Source: Aplectana chamaeleonis (taxonomy: Eukaryota > Nematoda > Chromadorea > Rhabditida > Cosmocercidae). From it: DNA of 64,000 nt. The position numbers and the translations under genes are program-made. This document shows positions 1 to 15,000 of this stretch, one piece after another (position 1 is the stretch's first letter; each line of letters opens with the position of its first letter). Location of the stretch: the NCBI GenBank assembly GCA_029168955.1, contig JAPDOI010001331.1, forward strand, positions 62,001-126,000. Reading direction: 5' to 3'. The notes under the pieces are model-generated. The model worked only from the letters and a program-made list of their open reading frames with translations, did not search any database and was not told the DNA's origin.

Positions 1-3000
1 CCTCAAACGAAATTTATAGTATTTTCGAGGACTATATCCTGAGAGATTCTGTGAGATATGCACAGAAAATCTGAAATTTTTGATTTCTCGATGCATAGAG
101 CTTTTTCAGTATTGTTGGCGATATCCTCATCCCCTCAAACAGAAATTTATAGTATTTTCGAGGGCTATATCCTGAGAGATTCTGTGAGATATGCACAGAA
201 AATCTGAAATTTTTGATTTCTCGATGCATAGAGCTTTTTCAGTATTGTTGGCGATATCCTCATCCCCTCAAACGAAATTTATAGTATTTTCGAGGACTAT
301 ATCCTGAGAGATTCTGTGAGATATGCACAGAAAATCTGAAATTTTGATTTCTCGATGCATAGAGCTTTTTCAGTATTGTTGGCGATATCCTCATCCCCTC
401 AAAACGAAATTTATAGTATTTTCGAGGACTATATCCTGAGAGATTCTGTGAGATATGCACAGAAAATCTGAAATTTTTGATTTCTCGATGCATAGAGCTT
501 TTTCAGTATTGTTGGCGATATCCTCATCCCCTCAAACGAAATTTATAGTATTTTCGAGGACTATATCCTGAGAGATTCTGTGAGATATGCACAGAAAATC
601 TGAAATTTTTGATTTCTCGATGCATAGAGCTTTTTCAGTATTGTTGGCGATATCCTCATCCCCTCAAACAGAAATTTATAGTATTTTCGAGGACTATATC
701 CTGAGAGATTCTGTGAGATATGCACAGAAAATCTGAAATTTTGATTTCTCGATGCATAGAGCTTTTTCAGTATTGTTGGCGATATCCTCATCCCCTCAAA
801 CGAAATTTATAGTATTTTCGAGGACTATATCCTGAGAGATTCTGTGAGATATGCACAGAAAATCTGAAATTTTGATTTCTCGATGCATAGAGCTTTTTTC
901 AGTATTGTTGGCGATATCCTCATCCCCTCAAACGAAATTTATAGTATTTTCGAGGACTATATCCTGAGAGATTCTGTGAGATATGCACAGAAAATCTGAA
1001 ATTTTGATTTCTCGATGCATAGAGCTTTTTTTTCAGTATTGTTGGCGATATCCTCATCCTCAAACGAAATTTATAGTATTTTCGAGGACTATATCCTGAG
1101 AGATTCTGTGAGATATGCACAGAAAATCTGAAATTTTTGATTTCTCGATGCATAGAGCTTTTTCAGTATTGTTGGCGATATCCTCATCCCTCAAACGAAA
1201 TTTATAGTATTTTCGAGGGCTATATCCTGAGAGATTCTGTGAGATATGCACAGAAAATCTGAAATTTTTGATTTCTCGATGCATAGAGCTTTTTCAGTAT
1301 TGTTGGCGATATCCTCATCCCCTCAAACGAAATTTATAGTATTTTCGAGGACTATATCCTGAGAGATTCTGTGAGATATGCACAGAAAATCTGAAATTTT
1401 TGATTTCTCGATGCATAGAGCTTTTTCAGTATTGTTGGCGATATCCTCATCCCTCAAACGAAATTTATAGTATTTTCGAGGGCTATATCCTGAGAGATTC
1501 TGTGAGATATGCACAGAAAATCTGAAATTTTGATTTCTCGATGCATAGAGCTTTTTTCAGTATTGTTGGCGATATCCTCATCCCCTCAAACGAAATTTAT
1601 AGTATTTTCGAGGACTATATCCTGAGAGATTCTGTGAGATATGCACAGAAAATCTGAAATTTTTGATTTCTCGATGCATAGAGCTTTTTCAGTATTGTTG
1701 GCGATATCCTCATCCCCTCAAACGAAATTTATAGTATTTTCGAGGACTATATCCTGAGAGATTCTGTGAGATATGCACAGAAAATCTGAAATTTTGATTT
1801 CTCGATGCATAGAGCTTTTTCAGTATTGTTGGCGATATCCTCATCCCCTCAAACAGAAATTTATAGTATTTTCGAGGGCTATATCCTGAGAGATTCTGTG
1901 AGATATGCACAGAAAATCTGAAATTTTTGATTTCTCGATGCATAGAGCTTTTTCAGTATTGTTGGCGATATCCTCATCCCCTCAAACGAAATTTATAGTA
2001 TTTTCGAGGACTATATCCTGAGAGATTCTGTGAGATATGCACAGAAAATCTGAAATTTTGATTTCTCGATGCATAGAGCTTTTTTCAGTATTGTTGGCGA
2101 TATCCTCATCCCCTCAAACGAAATTTATAGTATTTTCGAGGGCTATATCCTGAGAAATTCTGTGAGATATGCACAGAAAATCTGAAATTTTTGATTTCTC
2201 GATGCATAGAGCTTTTTTCAGTATTGTTGGCGATATCCTCATCCCCTCAAACGAAATTTATAGTATTTTCGAGGACTATATCCTGAGAGATTCTGTGAGA
2301 TATGCACAGAAAATCTGAAATTTTTGATTTCTCGATGCATAGAGCTTTTTCAGTATTGTTGGCGATATCCTCATCCCTCAAACGAAATTTATAGTATTTT
2401 CGAGGACTATATCCTGAGAGATTCTGTGAGATATGCACAGAAAATCTGAAATTTTTGATTTCTCGATGCATAGAGCTTTTTTCAGTATTGTTGGCGATAT
2501 CCTCATCCCCTCAAACGAAATTTATAGTATTTTCGAGGACTATATTTTGAGAGATTCTGTGAGATATGCACAGAAAATCTGAAATTTTTGATTTCTCGAT
2601 GCATAGAGCTTTTTTCAGTATTGTTGGCGATATCCTCATCCCCTCAAACGAAATTTATAGTATTTTCGAGGACTATATCCTGAGAGATTCTGTGAGATAT
2701 GCACAGAAAATCTGAAATTTTTGATTTCTCGATGCATAGAGCTTTTTTCAGTATTGTTGGCGATATCCTCATCCCCTCAAACGAAATTTATAGTATTTTC
2801 GAGGACTATATCCTGAGAGATTCTGTGAGATATGCACAGAAAATCCGAATTTTTCATTTCTCGATGCATAAAGCTTTTTTCAGTATTGTTGGCGATATCC
2901 TCATCCCCTCAAACGAAATTTATAGTATTTTCGAGGGCTATATCCTGAGAAATTCTGTGAGATATGCACAGAAAATCTGAAATTTTTGATTTCTCGATGC

Positions 3001-6000
3001 ATAGAGCTTTTTTCAGTATTGTTGGCGATATCCTCATCCCCTCAAACGAAATTTATAGTATTTTCGAGGACTATATCCTGAGAGATTCTGTGAGATATGC
3101 ACAGAAAATCTGAAATTTTTGATTTCTCGATGCATAGAGCTTTTTTCAGTATTGTTGGCGATATCCTCATCCCTCAAACGAAATTTATAGTATTTTCGAG
3201 GACTATATCCTGAGAGATTCTGTGAGATATGCACAGAAAATCTGAAATTTTTGATTTCTCGATGCATAGAGCTTTTTTCAGTATTGTTGGCGATATCCTC
3301 ATCCCCTCAAACGAAATTTATAGTATTTTCGAGGACTATATCCTGAGAGATTCTGTGAGATATGCACAGAAAATCTGAAATTTTCGATTTCTCGATGCAT
3401 AGAGCTTTTTTCAGTATTGTTGGCGATATCCTCATCCCCTCAAACGAAATTTATAGTATTTTCGAGGACTATATCCTGAAAGATTCTGTGAGATATGCAC
3501 AGAAAATCTGAAATTTTGATTTCTCGATGCATAGAGCTTTTTCAGTATTGTTGGCGATATCCTCATCCTCAAACGAAATTTATAGTATTTTCGAGGACTA
3601 TATCCTGAGAGATTCTGTGAGATATGCACAGAAAATCTGAAATTTTTGATTTCTCGATGCATAGAGCTTTTTCAGTATTGTTGGCGATATCCTCATCCCT
3701 CAAACAGAAATTTATAGTATTTTCGAGGACTATATCCTGAGAGATTCTGTGAGATATGCACAGAAAATCTGAAATTTTTGATTTCTCGATGCATAGAGCT
3801 TTTTCAGTATTGTTGGCGATATCCTCATCCCCTCAAACAGAAATTTATAGTATTTTCGAGGACTATATCCTGAGAGATTCTGTGAGATATGCACAGAAAA
3901 TCTGAAATTTTTGATTTCTCGATGCATAAAGCTTTTTCAGTATTGTTGGCGATATCCTCATCCCCTCAAACGAAATTTATAGTATTTTCGAGGACTATAT
4001 CCTGAGAGATTCTGTGAGATATGCACAGAAAATCTGAAATTTTTGATTTCTCGATGCATAGAGCTTTTTCAGTATTGTTGGCGATATCCTCATCCCCTCA
4101 AACGAAATTTATAGTATTTTCGAGGACTATATCCTGAGAGATTCTGTGAGATATGCACAGAAAATCTGAAATTTTTGATTTCTCGATGCATAGAGCTTTT
4201 TTCAGTATTGTTGGCGATATCCTCATCCCCTCAAACGAAATTTATAGTATTTTCGAGGACTATATCCTGAGAGATTCTGTGAGATATGCACAGAAAATCT
4301 GAAATTTTTGATTTCTCGATGCATAGAGCTTTTTCAGTATTGTTGGCGATATCCTCATCCCCTCAAACGAAAATTATAGTATTTTCGAGGACTATATCCT
4401 GAGCGATTTGGTGAGATATGCACAGAAAATCTGAATTTTTTGGTTTCTCGATGCATAGAGCTTTTTCAGTATTGTTGGCGATATCCTCATCCCCACAAAC
4501 GAAATTTATAGTATTTTCGAGGACTATATCCTGAGAGATTCTGTGAGATATGCACAGAAAATCTGAAATTTTGATTTCTCGATGCATAGAGCTTTTTTCA
4601 GTATTGTTGGCGATATCCTCATCCCCTCAAACGAAATTTATAGTATTTTCGAGGACTATATCCTGAGAGATTCTGTGAGATATGCACAGAAAATCTGAAA
4701 TTTTTGATTTCTCGATGCATAGAGCTTTTTTCAGTATTGTTGGCGATGATATCCTCATCCCCTCAAACGAAATTTATAGTATTTTCGAGGACTATATCCT
4801 GAGAGATTCTGTGAGATATGCACAGAAAATCTGAAATTTTTGATTTCTCGATGCATAGAGCTTTTTTCAGTATTGTTGGCGATATCCTCATCCCCTCAAA
4901 CGAAATTTATAGTATTTTCGAGGGCTATATCCTGAGAGATTCTGTGAGATATGCACAGAAAATCTGAAATTTCTCATTTCTCGATGCATAGAGCTTTTTT
5001 CAGTATTGTTGGCGATATCCTCATCCCCTCAAACGAAATTTATAGTATTTTCGAGGGCTATATCCTGAGAGATTCTGTGAGATATGCACAGAAAATCTGA
5101 AATTTTTGATTTCTCGATGCATAAAGCTTTTTTCAGTATTGTTGGCGATATCCTCATCCCCTCAAACGAAATTTATAGTATTTTCGAGGGCTATATCCTG
5201 AGAGATTCTGTGAGATATGCACAGAAAATCTGAAATTTTTCATTTCTCGATGCATAAAGCTTTTTTCAGTATTGTTGGCGATATCCTCATCCCCTCAAAC
5301 GAAATTTATAGTATTTTCGAGGACTATATCCTGAGAGATTCTGTGAGATATGCACAGAAAATCTGAAATTTTTGATTTCTCGATGCATAGAGCTTTTTTC
5401 AGTATTGTTGGCGATATCCTCATCCCCTCAAACGAAATTTATAGTATTTTCGAGGGCTATATCCTGAGAGATTCTGTGAGATATGCACAGAAAATCCGAA
5501 TTTTTCATTTTTCGATGCATAAAGCTTTTTCAGTATTGTTGGCGATATCCTCATCCCCTCAAACGAAATTTATAGTATTTTCGAGGACTATATCCTGAGA
5601 GATTCTGTGAGATATACACAGAAAGTCTGAAATTTTTCATTTCTCGATGCATAGAGCTTTTTCCCAGTATTGTTGGCGATATCCTCATCCCCTCAAACGA
5701 AATTTATGGCATTTTCGAGGGCTATATCCTGAGAGATTCTGTGAGATATGCAAAGAAAATCTGAAATTTTTGATTTCTCGATGCATCGAGCTTTTTTCAG
5801 TATTGTTGGCGATATCCTCATCCCCTCAAACGAAATTTATAGTATTTTCGAGGACTATATCCTGAGAGATTCTGTGAGATATGCACAGAAAATCTGAAAT
5901 TTTTGATTTCTCGATGCATAAAGCTTTTTCAGTATTGTTGGCGATATCCTCATCCCCTCAAACGAAATTTATAGTATTTTCGAGGACTATATCCTGAGAG

Positions 6001-9000
6001 ATTCTGTGAGATATGCACAGAAAATCTGAAATTTTTGATTTCTCGATGCATAGAGCTTTTTCAGTATTGTTGGCGATATCCTCATCCCCTCAAACGAAAT
6101 TTATAGTATTTTCGAGGACTATATCCTGAGAGATTCTGTGAGATATGCACAGAAAATCTGAAATTTTTGATTTCTCGATGCATAAAGCTTTTTCAGTATT
6201 GTTGGCGATATCCTCATCCCTCAAACGAAATTTATAGTATTTTCGAGGACTATATCCTGAGAGATTCTGTGAGATATGCACAGAAAATCTGAAATTTTTG
6301 ATTTCTCGATGCATAAAGCTTTTTCAGTATTGTTGGCGATATCCTCATCCCCTCAAACGAAATTTATAGTATTTTCGAGGACTATATCCTGAGAGATTCT
6401 GTGAGATATGCACAGAAAATCTGAAATTTTTGATTTCTCGATGCATAAAGCTTTTTCAGTATTGTTGGCGATATCCTCATCCCCTCAAACGAAATTTATA
6501 GTATTTTCGAGGACTATATCCTGAGAGATTCTGTGAGATATGCACAGAAAATCTGAAATTTTTGATTTCTCGATGCATAGAGCTTTTTCAGTATTGTTGG
6601 CGATATCCTCATCCCCTCAAACGAAATTTATAGTATTTTCGAGGACTATATCCTGAGAGATTCTGTGAGATATGCACAGAAAATCTGAAATTTTTGATTT
6701 CTCGATGCATAAAGCTTTTTTCAGTATTGTTGGCGATATCCTCATCCCCTCAAACGAAATTTATAGTATTTTCTGAGGACTATATCCTGAGAGATTCTGT
6801 GAGATATGCACAGAAAATCTGAAATTTTTGATTTCTCGATGCATAAAGCTTTTTCAGTATTGTTGGCGATATCCTCATCCCCTCAAACGAAATTTATAGT
6901 ATTTTCGAGGACTATATCCTGAGAGATTCTGTGAGATATGCACAGAAACTCTGAAATTTTTGATTTCTCGATGCATAGAGCTTTTTTCAGTATTGTTGGG
7001 GATATCCTCATCCCCTCAAACGAAATTTATAGTATTTTCGAGGACTATATCCTGAGAGATTCTGTGAGATATGCACAGAAAATCTGAAATTTTTGATTTC
7101 TCGATGCATAGAGCTTTTTCAGTATTGTTGGCGATATCCTCATCCCCTCAAACGAAATTTATAGTATTTTCGAGGACTATATCCTGAGAGATTCTGTGAG
7201 ATATGCACAGAAAATCTGAAATTTTTGATTTCTCGATGCATAGAGCTTTTTCAGTATTGTTGGCGATTTCCTCATCCCCTCAAACAGAAATTTATAGTAT
7301 TTTCGAGGACTATATCCTGAGAGATTCTGTGAGATATGCACAGAAAATCTGAAATTTTTGATTTCTCGATGCATAGAGCTTTTTTCAGTATTGTTGGCGA
7401 TATCCTCATCCCCTCAAACGAAATTTATAGTATTTTCGAGGACTATATCCTGAGAGATTCTGTGAGATATGCACAGAAAATCTGAAATTTCTGATTTCTC
7501 GATGCATAGAGCTTTTTTCAGTATTGTTGGCGATATCCTCATCCCCTCAAACGAAATTTATAGTATTTTCGAGGGCTATATCCTGAGAGATTCTGTGAGA
7601 TATGCACAGAAAATCTGAAATTTCTCATTTCTCGATGCATAGAGCTTTTTTCAGTATTGTTGGCGAAATCCTCATCCCCTCAAACGAAATTTATAGTATT
7701 TTCGAGGGCTATATCCTGAGAGATTCTGTGAGATATGCACAGAAAATCTGAATTTTTTGATTTCTCGACGAATAGAGCTTTTTTCAGTATTGTTGGCGAA
7801 ATCCTCATCCCCTCAAACAAAATTTATAGTATTTTCGAGGGCTATATCCTGAGAGATTCTGTGAGATATGCACAGAAAATCTGAAATTTTTGATTTCTCA
7901 ATGCATAGAGCTTTTTTCAGTATTGTTGGCGATATCCTCATCCCCTCAAACGAAATTCATAGTATTTTCGAGGACTATATCCTGAGAGATTCTGTGAGAT
8001 ATGCACAGAAAATCTGAAATTTTTGATTTCTCGATGCATAGAGCTTTTTTCAGTATTGTTGGCGATATCCTCATCCCCTCAAACGAAATTTATAGTATTT
8101 TCGAGGACTATATCCTGAGAGATTCTGTGAGATATGCACAGAAAATCTGAAATTTTTGATTTCTCGATGCATAGAGCTTTTTTTCAGTATTGTTGGCGAT
8201 ATCCTCATCCCTCAAACAAAATTTATAGTATTTTCGAGGACTATATCCTGAGAGATTCTGTGAGATATGCACAGAAAATCTGAAATTTTTGATTTCTCGA
8301 TGCATAAAGCTTTTTTCAGTATTGTTGGCGATATCCTCATCCCCTCAAACGAAATTTATAGTATTTTCGAGGGCTATATCCTGAGAGATTCTGTGAGATA
8401 TGCACAGAAAATCCGAAATTTTTCATTTCTCGATGCATAGAGCTTTTTCAGTATTGTTGGCGATATCCTCATCCCCTCAAACAGAAATTTATAGTATTTT
8501 CGAGGGCTATATCCTGAGAGATTCTGTGAGATATGCACAGAAAATCTGAAATTTTTGATTTCTCGATGCATAAAGCTTTTTCAGTATTGTTGGCGATATC
8601 CTCATCCTCAAACGAAATTTATAGTATTTTCGAGGACTATATCCTGAGAGATTCTCTGAGATATGCACAGAAAATCCGAATTTTTCATTTCTCGATGCAT
8701 AAAGCTTTTTTCAGTATTGTTGGCGATATCCTCATCCCCTCAAACGAAATTTATAGTATTTTCGAGGACTATATCCTGAGAGATTCTGTGAGATATGCAC
8801 AGAAAATCTGAAATTTTTGATTTCTCGATGCATAGAGCTTTTTTCAGTATTGTTGGCGATATCCTCATCCCCTCAAACGAAATTTATAGTATTTTCGAGG
8901 ACTATATCCTGAGAGATTCTGTGAGATATGCACAGAAAATCTGAAATTTTTGATTTCTCGATGCATAAAGCTTTTTTCAGTATTGTTGGCGATATCCTCA

Positions 9001-12000
9001 TCCCCTCAAACGAAATTTATAGTATTTTCGAGGGCTATATCCTGAGAGATTCTGTGAGATATGCACAGAAAATCTGAAATTTTTCATTTCTCGATGCATA
9101 GAGCTTTTTTCCAGTATTGTTGGCGATATCCTCATCCCCTCAAACGAAATTTATAGTATTTTCGAGGGCTATATCCTGAGAGATTCTGTGAGATATGCAC
9201 AGAAAATCTGAAATTTTTCATTTCTCGATGCATAGAGCTTTTTCAGTATTGTTGGCGATATCCTCATCCCCTCAAACGAAATTTATAGTATTTTCGAGGA
9301 CTACATCCTGAGAGATTCTGTGAGATATGCACAGAAAATCCGAAATTTTTGATTTCTCGATGCATAAAGCTTTTTCAGTATTGTTGGCGATATCCTCATC
9401 CCCTCAAACGAAATTTATAGTATTTTCGAGGGCTATATCCTGAGAGATTCTGTGAGATATGCACAGAAAATCTGAAATTTTTCATTTCTCGATGCATAAA
9501 GCTTTTTTCAGTATTGTTGGCGATTTCCTCATCCCCTCAAACGAAATTTATAGTATTTTCGAGGGCTATATCCTGAGAGATTCTGTGAGATATGCACAGA
9601 AAATCTGAAATTTTTCATTTCTCGATGCATAAAGCTTTTTTCAGTATTGTTGGCGATATCCTCATCCCCTCAAACGAAATTTATAGTATTTTCGAGGGCT
9701 ATATCCTGAGAGATTCTGTGAGATATGCACAGAAAATCTGAAATTTTTGATTTCTTGATGCATAGAGCTCTTTTCAGTATTGTTGGCGATATCCTCATCC
9801 CCTCAAACGAAATTTATAGTATTATCGAGGGCTATATCCTGAGAGATTCTGAGAGATATGCACAGAAAATCTTAAATTTTTCATTTTTCGATGCATAGAG
9901 CTTTTTTCAGTATTGTTGGCGATATCCTCATCCCCTCAAACGAAATTTATAGTATTTTCGAGGGCTATATCCTGAGAGATTCTGTGAGATATGCACAGAA
10001 AATCTGAAATTTTTCATTTCTCGATGCATAAAGCTTTTTCAGTATTGTTGGCGATATCCTCATCCCCTCAAACGAAATTTATAGTATTTTCGAGGACTAT
10101 ATCCTGAGAGATTCTGTGAGATATGCACAGAAAATCTGAAATTTTGATTTCTTGATGCATAGAGCTTTTTCAGTATTGTTGGCGATATCCTCATCCCCTC
10201 AAACGAAATTTATAGTATTTTCGAGGGCTATATCCTGAGAGATTCTGTGAGATATGCACAGAAAATCTGAATTTTTTGATTTCTTGATGAATAGAGCTTT
10301 TCTCCGTACTGTTGGCGATATCCTCATCCCCTCAAACGAAATTTATAGTATTTTCGAGGGCTATATCCTGAGAGATTCTGTGAGATATGCACAGAAAATC
10401 TGAAATTTCTCATTTCTCGATGCATAGAGCTTTTTTCAGTATTGTTGGCGATTTCCTCATCCCTTCAAACGAAATTTATAGTATTTTCGAGGGCTATATC
10501 CTGAGAGATTCTGTGAGATATGCACAGAAAATCTGAAATTTTTCATTTCTCGATGCATAAAGCTTTTTTCAGTATTGTTGGCGATATCCTCATCCCCTCA
10601 AACGAAATTTATAGTATTTTCGAGGGCTATATCCTGAGAGATTCTGTGAGATATGCACAGAAAATCTGAAAATTTTGATTTCTTGATGCATAAAGCCTTT
10701 TTCAGTATTGTTGGCGATATCCTCATCCCCTCAAACGAAATTTATAGTATTTTCGAGGACTATATCCTGAGAGATTCTGTGAGATATGCACAGAAAATCT
10801 GAAATTTTTGATTTCTCGATGCATAAAGCTTTTTCAGTATTGTTGGCGATATCCTCATCCCCTCAAACGAAATTTATAGTATTTTCGAGGACTATATCCT
10901 GAGAGATTCTGTGAGATATGCACAGAAAATCTGAAATTTTTCATTTCTCGATGCATAAAGCTTTTTTCAGTATTGTTGGCGATATCCTCATCCCCTCAAA
11001 CGAAATTTATAGTATTTTCGAGGACTATATCCTGACAGATTCTGTGAGATATGCACAGAAAATCCGAATTTTTGATTTCTCGATGCATAGAGCTTTTTCA
11101 GTATTGTTGGCGATATCCTCATCCTCAAACGAAATTTATAGTATTTTCGAGGACTATATCCTGAGAGATTCTGTGAGATATGCACAGAAAATCTGAAATT
11201 TTTCATTTCTCGATGCATAAAGCTTTTTCAGTATTGTTGGCGATATCCTCATCCCCTCAAACGAAATTTATAGTATTTTCGAGGACTATATCCTGAGAGA
11301 TTCTGTGAGATATGCACAGAAAATCTGAAATTTTTCATTTCTCGATGCATAGAGCTTTTTCAGTATTGTTGGCGATATCCTCATCCCCTCAAACGAAATT
11401 TATAGTATTTTCGAGGACTATATCCTGAGAGATTCTGTGAGATATGCACAGAAAATCTGAAATTTTTGATTTCTCGATGCATAAAGCTTTTTCAGTATTG
11501 TTGGCGATATCCTCATCCCTCAAACGAAATTTATAGTATTTTCGAGGACTATATCCTGAGAGATTCTGTGAGATATGCACAGAAAATCTGAAATTTTTCA
11601 TTTCTCGATGCATAGAGCTTTTTCAGTATTGTTGGCGATATCCTCATCCCCTCAAACGAAATTTATAGTATTTTCGAGGACTATATCCTGAGAGATTCTG
11701 TGAGATATGCACAGAAAATCTGAAATTTTTGATTTCTCGATGCATAGAGCTTTTTCAGTATTGTTGGCGATATCCTCATCCCCTCAAACGAAATTTATAG
11801 TATTTTCGAGGACTATATCCTGAGAGATTCTGTGAGATATGCACAGAAAATCTGAAATTTTCATTTCTCGATGCATAGAGCTTTTTTCAGTATTGTTGGC
11901 GATATCCTCATCCCCTCAAACGAAATTTATAGTATTTTCGAGGACTATATCCTGAGAGATTCTGTGAGATATGCACAGAAAATCTGAAATTTTTCATTTC

Positions 12001-15000
12001 TCGATGCATAAAGCTTTTTCAGTATTGTTGGCGATATCCTCATCCCCTCAAACGAAATTTATAGTATTTTCGAGGACTATATCCTGAGAGATTCTGTGAG
12101 ATATGCACAGAAAATCTGAAATTTTTGATTTCTCGATGCATAGAGCTTTTTCAGTATTGTTGGCGATATCCTCATCCCCTCAAACGAAATTTATAGTATT
12201 TTCGAGGACTATATCCTGAGAGATTCTGTGAGATATGCACAGAAAATCTGAAATTTTTGATTTCTCGATGCATAGAGCTTTTTCAGTATTGTTGAGGATA
12301 TCCTCATCCCCTCAAACGAAATTTATAGTATTTTCGAGGGCTATATCCTGAGAGATTCTGTGAGATATGCACAGAAAATCTGAAATTTCTCATTTCTCGA
12401 TGCATAGAGCTTTTTTCAGTATTGTTGGCGATATCCTCATCCCCTCAAACGAAATTTATAGTATTTTCGAGGGCTATATCCTGAGAGATTATGTGTGATA
12501 TGCACAGAAAATCTGAATTTTTTGATTTCTTGATGAATAGAGCTTTTTCAGTATTGTTGGCGATATCCTCATCCTCAAACGAAATTTATAGTATTTTCGA
12601 GGGCTATATCCTGGGAGATTCTGTGAGATATGCACAGAAAATCTGAAATTTTTCATTTCTCGATGCATAGAGCTTTTTCAGTATTGTTGGCGATATCCTC
12701 ATCCCCTCAAACGAAATTTATAGTATTTTCGAGGACTATATCCTGAGAGATTCTGTGAGATATGCACAGAAAATCCGAATTTTCATTTCTCGATGCATAG
12801 AGCTTTTTTCCAGTATTGTTGGCGATATCCTCATCCCCTCAAACGAAATTTATAGTATTTTCGAGGGCTATATCCTGAGAGATTCTGTGAGATATGCACA
12901 GAAAATCTGAAATTTTTCATTTCTCGATGCATAGAGCTTTTTTCAGTATTGTTGGCGATATCCTCATCCCCTCAAACGAAATTTATAGTATTTTCGAGGG
13001 CTATATCCTGAGAGATTCTGTGAGATATGCACAGAAAATCTGAAATTTTTCATTTCTCGATGCATAGAGCTTTTTCAGTATTGTTGGGGATATCCTCATC
13101 CCCTCAAAGGAAATTTATAGCATTTTCGAGGGCTATATCCTGAGAGATTCTGTGAGATATGCACAGAAAATCTGAAATTTTTCATTTCTCGATGCATAGA
13201 GCTTTTTTCAGTATTGTTGGCGATATCCTCATCCCCTCAAACGAAATTTATAGTATTTTCGAGGGCTATATCCTGAGAGATTCTGTGAGATATGCACAGA
13301 AAATCTGAATTTTTTGATTTCTCGACGAATAGAGCTTTTTTCAGTATTGTTGGCGATATCCTCATCCCCTCAAACGAAATTTATAGTATTTTCGAGGGCT
13401 ATATCCTGAGAGATTCTGTGAGATATGCACAGAAAATCTGAAATTTCTCATTTCTCGATGCATAGAGCTTTTTTCAGTATTGTTGGCGATATCCTCATCC
13501 CCTCAAACGAAATTTATAGTATTTTCGAGGACTATATCCTGAGAGATTCTGTGAGATATGCACAGAAAATCTGAAATTTTTGATTTCTCGATGCATAGAG
13601 CTTTTTCAGTATTGTTGGCGATATCCTCATCCCCTCAAACGAAATTTATAGTATTTTCGAGGACTATATCCTGAGAGATTCTGTGAGATATGCACAGAAA
13701 ATCTGAAATTTTTGATTTCTCGATGCATAGAGCTTTTTTCAGTATTGTTGGCGATATCCTCATCCCCTCAAACGAAATTTATAGTATTTTCGAGGACTAT
13801 ATCCTGAGAGATTCTGTGAGATATGCACAGAAAATCTGAAATTTTTGATTTCTCGATGCATAGAGCTTTTTTCAGTATTGTTGGCGATATCCTCATCCCC
13901 TCAAACGAAATTTATAGTATTTTCGAGGACTATATCCTGAGAGATTCTGTGAGATATGCACAGAAAATCTGAAATTTTCATTTCTCGATGCATAGAGCTT
14001 TTTTCAGTATTGTTGGCGATATCCTCATCCCCTCAAACGAAATTTATAGTATTTTCGAGGACTATATCCTGAGAGATTCTGTGAGATATGCACAGAAAAT
14101 CTGAAATTTTTGATTTCTCGATGCATAGAGCTTTTTTCAGTATTGTTGGCGATATCCTCATCCCCTCAAACGAAATTTATAGTATTTTCGAGGACTATAT
14201 CCTGAGAGATTCTGTGAGATATGCACAGAAAATCCGAATTTTTCATTTCTCGATGCATAAAGCTTTTTCAGTATTGTTGGCGATATCCTCATCCCCTCAA
14301 ACGAAATTCATAGTATTTTCGAGGACTATATCCTGAGAGATTCTGTGAGATATGCACAGAAAATCTGAAATTTTTGATTTCTCGATGCATAGAGCTTTTT
14401 CAGTATTGTTGGCGATATCCTCATCCCCTCAAACGAAATTTATAGTATTTTCGAGGACTATATCCTGAGAGATTCTGTGAGATATGCACAGAAAATCCGA
14501 ATTTTTCATTTCTCGATGCATAGAGCTTTTTCAGTATTGTTGGCGATATCCTCATCCCCTCAAACGAAATTTATAGTATTTTCGAGGACTATATCCTGAG
14601 AGATTCTGTGAGATATGCACAGAAAATCCGAAATTTTTCATTTCTCGATGCATAGAGCTTTTTTCAGTATTGTTGGCGATATCCTCATCCCCTCAAACGA
14701 AATTTATAGTATTTTCGAGGACTATATCCTGAGAGATTCTGTGAGATATGCACAGAAAATCTGAAATTTTTCATTTCTCGATGCATAGAGCTTTTTTCAG
14801 TATTGTTGGCGATATCCTCATCCTCAAACGAAATTTATAGTATTTTCGAGGACTATATCCTGAGAGATTCTGTGAGATATGCACAGAAAATCTGAAATTT
14901 TGATTTCTCGATGCATAGAGCTTTTTCAGTATTGTTGGCGATATCCTCATCCTCAAACGAAATTTATAGTATTTTCGAGGGCTATATCCTGAGAGATTCT

